Assembly (NCBI GenBank): GCA_016703895.1
Contig: JADJBE010000026.1
Location: forward strand, 372,001 to 436,000
DNA: 64,000 nucleotides
Direction: 5' to 3'
Origin: Pseudomonadota bacterium
Lineage (GTDB): Bacteria > Pseudomonadota > Gammaproteobacteria > Steroidobacterales > Steroidobacteraceae
A model generated the notes under the pieces. That model did no database searches and was not told where the DNA came from. It was given only the letters and a program-made list of their open reading frames with translations. Below, piece after piece: positions 18,402-25,619 of this stretch (position 1 is the first letter of the stretch; every line of letters begins with the position of its first letter). A program made the translations under genes and the position numbers.

Positions 18402-19457
18402 TTACTCGCCCCAACGACGCCAGCGTGTCAGATCCGTGCCCGTACTGACGGCCAGACCAATCCGATGCTGCAGCGCCATCTCGTCTGCGGGGCCGTGGTT
18501 CGCCACTTCGTTGGAGCCAATGTAGTACATCCTCCAGGACCCGTCGTCCATGGCGACGAGCGACGGCGTGCCGATGGCAAACGCATCCCATCGACCAGAA
18601 CCCCTCGGCGCGTGTGAGAACACCGAACCGTTCGGCTCGTGGCCGGGTTGGCGGCGCCAGCTCAGGCCGTCGTCCGACACCGCCAAGCCGATCGAGCGGT
18701 GCCCCGACTTCATGACACCCTCGTAAAACATGAGATAGCGGTTGTCGTGACGAATCACTTGGCGAGTTGCGGCGCCTTGTTCGTCGAATGCACCTGCCTC
18801 GCCCGGCCCTAACACTTCGCCATGCTTCTCCCAGTGCAGGCCATCGGACGATAGTGCTAACCCGACCAGAAACCCGCGACGCATGTCGAGCGTGTGGTAG
18901 TACATTTTCCAGTCGCTACCGTCGTGGATGACCTGCGGCCAGCCGCACATGACGGCGTCAAATTCACCCGGCGCACCCACATCCAGTAGCGCACCGCGAT
19001 GCGGACCTTCGATCCGGCGCCAGCGCAGGCCGTCGCGGGAGATCGCAAGCCCTGGGCGCAAATCGACGCCGCGCACCTGATGAGGGCCGAACGACTGCAT
19101 GGCCTGGCTGCCGCCGAAGTACCACATCCAGTAGACGTCGCCATGCAGATGCACGTCGCTGACGCCCACATGGGAGGAATCGAAGCGGGATTGATCAGCG
19201 TGTGGCTCGAGCACGGCGCCCATCGTCAACGGGCCCTGCTCCGCCTGCCAAACGATGCCGTCGATCGACGTGGCCAAGCCGCAGCGGCCTGTGGGCAGAT
19301 TGATCAGCCGGTCGAACGAGGGATCGCGGCCGTAGTACCACATGCGCCAGCGGCCGTCGGTACCTCGCAGTACGCGCGGACCCGAGACGCGCTCGGAGTC
19401 CCAGGCTCCCGCGGGACCGGGCCCGTGGACCATGCCGATCTGTAGATTGTCCGCCAT
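18402..19457 (-). CDS. Five-bladed beta-propeller enzyme, glycosidase-like
   Basis: A 351-residue protein built from repeating blades with the motif W.MYY.G or WRMWYYGRDPSF followed by GLA.S.DGL.W, the pattern of five-bladed propellers in GH32/GH43/GH68-type folds. Blade motifs appear near residues 35, 115, 180, 235 and 305. There is no signal peptide, so it should act in the cytosol. Acidic residues in the pockets (VSDVHLHGDVYW, GEFDAVMCGW) are candidates for catalysis, but I cannot map the three catalytic acids with certainty. It starts 35 bases from a LacI-type palindrome shared with the divergent symporter gene. It could be a hydrolase or a lyase on a sugar-like substrate. Confidence 0.7.
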   Translation of the reverse strand: MADNLQIGMVHGPGPAGAWDSERVSGPRVLRGTDGRWRMWYYGRDPSFDRLINLPTGRCGLATSIDGIVWQAEQGPLTMGAVLEPHADQSRFDSSHVGVSDVHLHGDVYWMWYFGGSQAMQSFGPHQVRGVDLRPGLAISRDGLRWRRIEGPHRGALLDVGAPGEFDAVMCGWPQVIHDGSDWKMYYHTLDMRRGFLVGLALSSDGLHWEKHGEVLGPGEAGAFDEQGAATRQVIRHDNRYLMFYEGVMKSGHRSIGLAVSDDGLSWRRQPGHEPNGSVFSHAPRGSGRWDAFAIGTPSLVAMDDGSWRMYYIGSNEVANHGPADEMALQHRIGLAVSTGTDLTRWRRWGE

Positions 19458-19491
19458 CGATAAGCCCCTCGCAGATCCGGGTTGCCAAGTC

Positions 19492-19507
19492 TTGCACGCG
19501 CGTTCAT
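19492..19507. promoter_or_regulatory. LacI-type operator 3 (divergent propeller/symporter)
   Basis: TTGCACGCGCGTTCAT, a partly degraded copy of the palindrome at 21045; the left half is intact. It lies between the divergent starts at 19457 and 19538, so one site could control both transcripts. Confidence 0.55.
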
Positions 19508-19537
19508 CTTAGCAGCAACCGAGGGAGATACCTGCGC

Positions 19538-21007
19538 ATGAGTTCATCGACCGCCGCCGCGACGCCAGCCAACCGGCTGCCGTTGTCCCTCTGCCTGGCT
19601 TTTGGAATTGGCACCAACGGCACGGCGTCGCTGATCGGCGTGACCGGCATTTATCTGTTGTTCTTCATGACCACCATGCTCGGTATCGAGCCGGCGCTAG
19701 CGGGCTCGCTGATCTTCGTCACCAAGATCTACGATCTTGTCATAGACCCCGCCATGGGCTACCTCAGCGATCGCACCAACACCCGCATCGGTCGTCGGCG
19801 TCCTTACTTGTTGTTTGGCGCAGCGTTGTCGGCCGCGGCCGCTTATCTGATGTTCAATGTACCGCAGTTCGACAGTGATACGCGGCTGTTAGTCTACTAC
19901 ACCGCTATCCTGTTGTTGTTTGCCACCGGCTACACCGTATTTTCGGTGCCCTATCTATCGATGCCGGCAGAAATGACCGCTGACTACAACGAACGCACTC
20001 GGCTGATGTCGTTCCGCACCTTGTTCAGCTCCACGGGTTTGCTCATTGGGACGGCGCTCGCGCCGATCATCGTGTCGAGTGCCAGCACGACGAGTACGGG
20101 TCCGGCACAAGACGCGACCATTATTCGGCCCGCAACCGGCGTGGATTGTGTGCTGCCACCCACCATTACCGGGCAAGTGGCCGGCACGATGCAAGGCTAT
20201 GCACAGATGGGATTGGTGATCGCGCTGATCGTGTTCGCGTCGATGGCGCTGAGCTTCCTCGGCACGCGCCGCGCAGCATTCTCCGAGCGGCACGCTGGTG
20301 CGACTAACTTCTAGCAGCAGTTGCAAATGACGCTGCGCAACCGTCCGTTCATGCTGCTGGTGATGACGAAGATCCTGCAATTGACGGGCGTCACCGCATT
20401 CTCGGCCGGTCTCGCGTTCTTCGCACAATACGTCGTGCAGATGACGGGCGCGCAGCTCGGCATGTTCTTCGGGCTGTTTTCCCTGGGCACGATTTTGTCA
20501 CTACCGGTGTGGGTCTGGCACTCACGCCGCGTCGGCAAGAAGCCCGCCTACTTCCTTGCCGTCTGCCTGTTTGCGTTGTTCGATCTCTGTCTGTTGATCC
20601 CAGGTCAGGGCGACGTCGGCTTGGTCCTCGGCCTGGGATTTGCGATTGGCATCGCGGGCGGCGGCCTCATCCTGTTGGGCGTGTCGATGCTCCCCGATAC
20701 CATCGACTACGACTATCACCTCACCGGGCAACGCCGCGAGGGCATCTACGCCGGAGTCTGGAGCACGATCGAAAAAGGCTCGGCGGCGATCGCGACCTTG
20801 TTCGCCGGTGCAATCCTGAGCTGGGCCGGTTACCTCAAAACCCGTGCCGGTGAAGTGGCCTGCCAACCGGAGGCCGCACTGTCAGCGATCACGTTCAATG
20901 TTGCAATTCTACCCGCGATCGTGATGATTTTAAGCCTATTGTTTCTCTATCGGTACGATTTAACGCGTGAGCAACTTGCTGCCATGGCGAAAAAGCGCGC
21001 CGTTTGA
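19538..21007 (+). pseudogene. GPH-family MFS cation symporter interrupted by an amber codon
   Basis: A transporter of about 489 residues in the glycoside-pentoside-hexuronide:cation symporter family. Signatures include LIFVTKIYDLVIDPAMGYLSD with RTNTRIGRRRPY in the loop after helix 2, PYLSMPAEMT, and GVSMLPDTIDYD in the second half. Twelve membrane helices can be placed. The reading frame is continuous except for a TAG at 20312-20314 in the central cytoplasmic loop (ATNF-stop-QQLQMTLRN), exactly where the family has a F-Y/x-Q-Q-L linker. A single base change, for example TAC to TAG, explains it. Downstream codons stay in frame and look constrained. The start has GGGAG upstream and the LacI-type site at 19492. 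Confidence 0.85.
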
Positions 21008-21044
21008 CGGTAGTTTCGCCGAGCGTTATCGCAACCATGGTATA

Positions 21045-21060
21045 TTGCACGCGCGTGCAA
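21045..21060. promoter_or_regulatory. LacI-type operator 4, perfect palindrome
   Basis: TTGCACGCGCGTGCAA, a perfect 16-bp palindrome with central CG, 18 bases before the gene at 21079. That gene leads into the methyltransferase and the LacI regulator itself, so this site would provide autoregulation. Confidence 0.7.
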
Positions 21061-21078
21061 AATGTTTAGAGAACCGCT

Positions 21079-21486
21079 ATGCCTGCCTCGATTCCGAAAC
21101 CGACCATCCCACGAACTGCCGGAGATCACACCATCTTTCTGGGTGATCCCGTGCAGGAAACACTGTTCTCGATGGTCGTCGCCCTGCTGGGCGAGCTAGC
21201 CGTCATGCGTGACCGGCTCGATGCTCACGAGCGTCTTCTGCAAGCCGCCGGTTTGCCACTGGCACCCGACCAAGTGGACGGCTATGAAGTCGATGAAACG
21301 GTCGCCAAACAACGAGCCGTCACTCGGGAACGGATGATCCGCCACGTGTTTCGCGCGATCCATGAAAAACTGCCGCCAGCGGAACTGCGCGCCCAGACCG
21401 AGTCCTACGCCGGGATTCTGGCGGCAGTACAGGCCGCCGCACCCGTGACCACGCGCGCCACGCCGCCGCAGAATGCCAGGAGTTAG
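21079..21486 (+). CDS. Small protein of unknown function, leads methyltransferase-LacI operon
   Basis: A 135-residue soluble protein. The middle (QETLFSMVVALLGELAVMRD to RLDAHERLLQAAGL) is a predicted helical or coiled segment, and the C-terminus is low in structure. I recognise no family; the size and helix suggest a partner subunit rather than an enzyme. It is preceded directly by the perfect LacI-type palindrome and followed by the methyltransferase five bases later, with the regulator behind that, so the three form an operon. Confidence 0.6.
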   Translation: MPASIPKPTIPRTAGDHTIFLGDPVQETLFSMVVALLGELAVMRDRLDAHERLLQAAGLPLAPDQVDGYEVDETVAKQRAVTRERMIRHVFRAIHEKLPPAELRAQTESYAGILAAVQAAAPVTTRATPPQNARS

Positions 21487-21490
21487 GACG

Positions 21491-22663
21491 ATGGCCACAA
21501 CCTTTGCTCACCCGATGATGCCGCAGACAAACCATGACGAAATGGCGCTCGAGGCGTTTCTGCTGTCAATGCGCAATCACGTCTTGATGGAGATGGATCC
21601 GCTCGACCAGCGTCTCACTAACGAGTACGTGGCGCCGCGCGTAGCTGCTGCTATCGGCAAACAACCCACCAAGAGCGCAGAGATCCGTCAGGAACTCGAG
21701 GCCCAACCCTTTCACCAGACCTGGCTAACCGTGCACCGCCTGTATCAGGACATGCTCTATGGCGCGATCGGCGAGAGCGTCGACCGGCAGCATGCCTCGC
21801 TCGACGCGGCACGCCGCGCCATTTCGAAGCCGCAAGGCTCGCTGACGCTCGATCCGGATTTCGAAGTACCGCGTTACATCACGGCTTTCGATCACCACCG
21901 CATGGCGGGCAGTTATCACACTGAGTATTCACCCGAGGACTTCCGCCCAGGCGCGATCTACGACCGCTACTCGTCTACCTACCACTACTGGCGCAACGGT
22001 GGCTGGATGAACGACGGCCGCGGGCATACGCTCGCCTCGCACATCGTCTCCGCATACCCGGACCTCAAGCCCACCCGCATCCTCGACATGGCCTGTGCGG
22101 TGGGGCACTCAACCATTGCGCTGAAAGATGATTTCCCGCACGCCGAGGTCTACGCGATCGACGTCGCCGCACCGATGCTGCGCTACGCGCATGCGCGCGC
22201 CGAGTACATCAACCGCAAGGTCCACTTCTCACAGCAGAATGCCGAACGCACTAACTTTCCTGACGGGCACTTCGATCTGGTGGTGTCGGCGGCCAGCCTG
22301 CACGAGACATCGCTGGCCGCGATGCGCAACATCTTTCGTGAGAGTCATCGGCTGTTGCGCCCGGGTGGCGTCATGGCGCATCTCGAAGTACCGGCCAGGC
22401 ACGAAGAACTCGGCCTGTGGGAGCAAGTCCGCGCCGACTTCGAGTCGCACTACAACAACGAGCCATTCATGGCCGGCGTTGGTCGAGCGGACTGGACCAA
22501 GACAGCGATCGATGCGGGTTTTGCGGCTGACGACGTGCAGGTGGGCTTCCGCCAATACACACCCACAATGACCAAGGTTGAGCCAAAGCTCGCCCCCAAA
22601 GGCTCGCCAGATGGCCGGCTCGCAATGGGCAGTTGGTATATCTGTTCTGCCGTACGGCGCTAG
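21491..22663 (+). CDS. Class I SAM-dependent methyltransferase with N-terminal extension
   Basis: A 390-residue enzyme. The SAM-binding core occupies the second half: motif I ILDMACAVGHSTIAL, then VYAIDVAAPMLRYAHARA, FPDGHFDLVVSAASLHE and a RLLRPGGVMAHLEVP strand. The first ~180 residues form an additional helical domain that could bind the substrate. I choose the ATG with AGGAG eight bases upstream over one 18 bases earlier that overlaps the previous gene. Its place in a LacI-controlled uptake locus suggests methylation or demethylation-linked processing of the imported compound, but the acceptor is unknown. The LacI gene starts 19 bases later. Confidence 0.8.
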   Translation: MATTFAHPMMPQTNHDEMALEAFLLSMRNHVLMEMDPLDQRLTNEYVAPRVAAAIGKQPTKSAEIRQELEAQPFHQTWLTVHRLYQDMLYGAIGESVDRQHASLDAARRAISKPQGSLTLDPDFEVPRYITAFDHHRMAGSYHTEYSPEDFRPGAIYDRYSSTYHYWRNGGWMNDGRGHTLASHIVSAYPDLKPTRILDMACAVGHSTIALKDDFPHAEVYAIDVAAPMLRYAHARAEYINRKVHFSQQNAERTNFPDGHFDLVVSAASLHETSLAAMRNIFRESHRLLRPGGVMAHLEVPARHEELGLWEQVRADFESHYNNEPFMAGVGRADWTKTAIDAGFAADDVQVGFRQYTPTMTKVEPKLAPKGSPDGRLAMGSWYICSAVRR

Positions 22664-22682
22664 TTGCCGGTAAAATGCCGGA

Positions 22683-23726
22683 GTGAGCAAGCACCCAACG
22701 CCATCGGCCCGCCACCCACGCCGCCGTAGCGGTCGAGTGACGGCGCTCGATGTGGCGCGCCTCGCAGGCGTGTCGCGCTCGGCCGTATCACGAACGCTGA
22801 CCGCCGGCGCGAGTGTCGCGGACGATACCCGCCGACGCGTGCTCGAGGCCGCTGACCAGCTCGGCTACCGACCCAATCTGATGGCACGCACGCTGATGAC
22901 ACAGCGCTCCAAGGTCGTCGCGCTGGTAATGGGCCATCTGCGCAATCCGTTCTTCACCAACATGCTGGGGCTGTTCAACGAACAACTGCGCGCCAACGGC
23001 TATCAGACTCTGTTGCAGATTGTCTCGGCGGATTTTGGTGTCGAGCAGGCTGTCGAGGCGGCGCTGCAATATCAACTCGACGGCATCCTGATGGCATCCT
23101 GCCACCCCTCGGCCGCACTCGCCGCTCGATGTCATCGCTACCAACTGCCAATCGTCGCGGTCGATCGCACCTCCGATCAGAACGCCAGCCAGATATGGAT
23201 TCAGAGCGACGCGCTGGGCAAATCGATCGCGGCGCGACTACTGGCCGACGGCCGGAAACGATTGGCGGTGATCGAGGGGACTCCCGGCGAGCCGCTGTCA
23301 CGACGTTCACGCAGCTTCATGCAGTGCGCGCAGAGCGCGGGGGTCAGTCTAACGATCGACTACGGTGGTTACTACTATGAAGGTGGTCGAGAAGCTGCCG
23401 CACGGCTATTGCGGAGCGCTTCGCCGCCGGATGCGATCTTCTGCCTGACGGATCCGATGGCCCTCGGCGCTATCGACGCCGCTCGCTTCGACGCAGCGAT
23501 CCGTGTGCCACAAGACCTGTCGATCATCGGCTGTGGCGATATTCCCGCTGCCGCATGGCCATCTTTCGATCTGACTACCGCCAGACTACCGCTGGCGGAA
23601 ATTGTCCAGCAGAGCGTAGCGACGTTGCTGGCGCGGATAGAAGATCCAACGCTCCGGCCTGAGCACTTGCAACTCACTTGCCCGATCGTGGAGCGCGGCA
23701 CGACTCTGCCGCGTGTCGAACGTTAG
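22683..23726 (+). CDS. LacI-family transcriptional regulator
   Basis: A 347-residue regulator. The N-terminal helix-turn-helix and hinge are clear (VTALDVARLAGVSRSAVSRT, then RRRVLEAADQLGYRPN), followed by the periplasmic-binding-protein-like sensor domain (VVALVMGHLRNPFFTN, PPDAIFCLTDPMALGA, DLSIIGCGDIP). It starts with GTG. It is the last gene of the operon led by 21079, whose promoter holds a perfect LacI-type palindrome, and three related sites lie before the other transcription units of the locus. It is therefore likely the local repressor or activator; the effector is unknown. Its stop overlaps the convergent dehydrogenase stop. Confidence 0.9.
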   Translation: MSKHPTPSARHPRRRSGRVTALDVARLAGVSRSAVSRTLTAGASVADDTRRRVLEAADQLGYRPNLMARTLMTQRSKVVALVMGHLRNPFFTNMLGLFNEQLRANGYQTLLQIVSADFGVEQAVEAALQYQLDGILMASCHPSAALAARCHRYQLPIVAVDRTSDQNASQIWIQSDALGKSIAARLLADGRKRLAVIEGTPGEPLSRRSRSFMQCAQSAGVSLTIDYGGYYYEGGREAAARLLRSASPPDAIFCLTDPMALGAIDAARFDAAIRVPQDLSIIGCGDIPAAAWPSFDLTTARLPLAEIVQQSVATLLARIEDPTLRPEHLQLTCPIVERGTTLPRVER

Positions 23727-24817
23727 CTGATGCGCACGATCGGCTTGATCGCCGCGCCCGATTTCGCATCGGCGAGTGCGACTGGCAAGTCGTTGAATTC
23801 ATAGAACCGTACGAATCGATCGTAAGGCAGTCGGCCGTCCAGGTGCCAACGCATCAACTGCGGAATGAACACGTCCGGAATACTCGATCCCTCCAGCACG
23901 CCCTTCAACGTTCTACCAGAGAGTATTGGCGCGGGTGAGAACTCGAACGGCTGGCCGTAGTCCGGTACCGCGCAGATACCGCAAATCCCGCCTCGCGCGA
24001 GACAGGCAATCGCGTCTTTGAACCCAGCCACATTCGCAGTGGTATCCACCGAGTAGAAGACCCCGCCATGAGACAGTTCACGGATTTGTTCCGCGACTCG
24101 CCCCTCACTGGCGTCAATTGTATGGGTGGCGCCGAGCACGCGTGCCAGCTCGAGTCGATCGCGACGCGTGTCCACGGCGATGAGCGGCGAACAGTGGATC
24201 AGTGCCCCAGCCATCACCGCTGACAAACCTACCGATCCGACACCAAACACCGCGAGCGAACCGCCTGGCTCCACTTGCAGCGTATTGAGCACCGCGCCGG
24301 CGCCGGTCTGAATACCACAGCCGAGCGGGCCGGCCAGCTCCAGCGGGAAGTCATCTGGGACTCTGACGGCATTGCGTTCGGTAACCAGCGCGAGCGTTGC
24401 AAACGATGATTGCTGGAAGAACGCGCCGCGAACCGCTGTGCCGGATTCAGCCAAAGTAGTCGAACCGTCAGCGCGCTGGCCCATGAAATTCAGCTCAGAG
24501 GACAAAGCGCAGTTGTAAGGCGCACCAACCTGGCAATTGCGGCACTGGCCACAGCTACCAAACGTCAGCGCCACGCGGTCGCCCACCTTGAACTTGTGTA
24601 CTCGCGGGCCGAGCGCCTCGACGATACCGGCGCCCTCATGCCCAAAAACGGCGGGCAACCTGGCAAACGGCGGCGCGATCAGATCAGTATGGCAGACGCC
24701 CGTCGCAACAATGCGCACCAGCATTTCATCGTCGCGCGGATCGACGGTTTGCAAACCCGCCAATTGCGGCGGTCCATCCGCCTGTCGTTGCACCCAGGCA
24801 CGCGTAGTTGCTTGCAT
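23723..24817 (-). CDS. Zinc-dependent aryl/benzyl alcohol dehydrogenase, NAD(P)-linked
   Basis: A 364-residue medium-chain dehydrogenase. Catalytic zinc ligands appear in TGVCHTD and FGHEGAG; the structural zinc Cys cluster is CGQCRNCQVGAPYNC; the Rossmann motif is FGVGSVGLSAVMAG with the cofactor-selecting DTRRDRLE. The overall pattern matches the benzyl-alcohol/geraniol dehydrogenase (AdhC/XylB-like) branch, which has a Cys-rich structural loop and a DTTANVAG-type region. It has no LacI-type palindrome of its own in the 76 bases upstream, so its link to the locus rests on position only. It would oxidise an alcohol to an aldehyde in the cytosol. Confidence 0.85.
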   Translation of the reverse strand: MQATTRAWVQRQADGPPQLAGLQTVDPRDDEMLVRIVATGVCHTDLIAPPFARLPAVFGHEGAGIVEALGPRVHKFKVGDRVALTFGSCGQCRNCQVGAPYNCALSSELNFMGQRADGSTTLAESGTAVRGAFFQQSSFATLALVTERNAVRVPDDFPLELAGPLGCGIQTGAGAVLNTLQVEPGGSLAVFGVGSVGLSAVMAGALIHCSPLIAVDTRRDRLELARVLGATHTIDASEGRVAEQIRELSHGGVFYSVDTTANVAGFKDAIACLARGGICGICAVPDYGQPFEFSPAPILSGRTLKGVLEGSSIPDVFIPQLMRWHLDGRLPYDRFVRFYEFNDLPVALADAKSGAAIKPIVRIS

Positions 24818-24893
24818 AGCCTATGCTAGCGCAGAATCGCGCTGCAGGATTGGACACGTCTGCAGGTCAAACCATGCAACCATGGTCAGCCAG

Positions 24894-25481
24894 ATGAATC
24901 GACTCTCCCGCCTGCTCGTTGTGCTACCTATCACGCTACTCGTGGCTTGTGCGAAGCCTGATACGCCACAGGTCGCGGGCCCGCTCGCGATTGATATTCC
25001 GGAGCTTTGCACCAAGTGCGTGGAGGTGCTGCGCTGTGAGGGCAGCGACCGGCGCACGGTGTATGTGATGGCGGAGAAAGACACTTGGGCGCAAATCGTC
25101 ACTATCTGGGACTACATGGCACTGTTTTTCCGGCCCAAGCTCGAAGACTTCCGCGATCTCACGGTTTATGAGTTGGGAGCGGATGACCAGGCGAGACTCG
25201 ACGTGTGGCAACGACGGGTCGAACTGCCGGAGGCGGTGGTTTATCAAAAGACCGGCGAGTGGCTGGCGCTGGATGGGCAAGCTATCGGCACGTGTCGGCA
25301 ACTACCCAGGATCGAAGACAGGGCTTTTGCGCAGCAACTGAAAACGCTCGCGCTGACAGTTAGTCTGAGAGGCGACTTAACGTGTGTGCGTTGCTCCGAT
25401 GACGAGGGTCCGATCTGCTCCGTGGAGATCGCCGCAGCCCGAGTGCGGCGCGCTCCTAGTCGTCTCAAAGTCTGGCCGTGA
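24894..25481 (+). CDS. Lipoprotein of unknown function whose C-terminus is encoded by a repeat element
   Basis: A 195-residue protein with a lipoprotein signal ending in LLVAC, followed by a domain with Cys pairs (ELCTKCVEVLRCEG and the late DLTCVRC). I do not recognise the family. The element B boundary at 25398 falls at codon 169, so the last 27 residues (DDEGPICSVEIAAARV and on to the stop) come from the repeat, not from the ancestral gene. An in-frame ATG 12 bases upstream is an alternative start; neither has a strong ribosome-binding site. Confidence 0.65.
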   Translation: MNRLSRLLVVLPITLLVACAKPDTPQVAGPLAIDIPELCTKCVEVLRCEGSDRRTVYVMAEKDTWAQIVTIWDYMALFFRPKLEDFRDLTVYELGADDQARLDVWQRRVELPEAVVYQKTGEWLALDGQAIGTCRQLPRIEDRAFAQQLKTLALTVSLRGDLTCVRCSDDEGPICSVEIAAARVRRAPSRLKVWP

Positions 25482-25583
25482 CGCCGGAGAAAAATGCGCG
25501 CCGTATTCGGGCAAGGTTCACCGTCGCGAGCACTTCGCTCGCGACGAAGCGCGATCGACCCGGAGCAGATCGGACCCTCGTCA
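25398..25583. repeat. Dispersed palindromic element, copy B
   Basis: A 186-bp element bounded by a perfect 23-bp inverted repeat (25398-25420 and 25561-25583). Its core, read on the minus strand, matches copy C over about 139 bp with only around ten differences, including the internal hairpin around GTCGCGAGCGAAG, the segment TTTTTCTCCGGCGTCACGG and the right-hand GGGCTGCGGCGATCTCCA. The terminal arms are unrelated in sequence to those of A and C. It sits between convergent genes and its left end overlaps the lipoprotein gene at 24894. No clear target-site duplication is visible outside the arms. Confidence 0.85.
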
Positions 25584-25619
25584 ACGCAGCGATGCAAGCA
25601 CTCCACGCCGCCATCGTCC

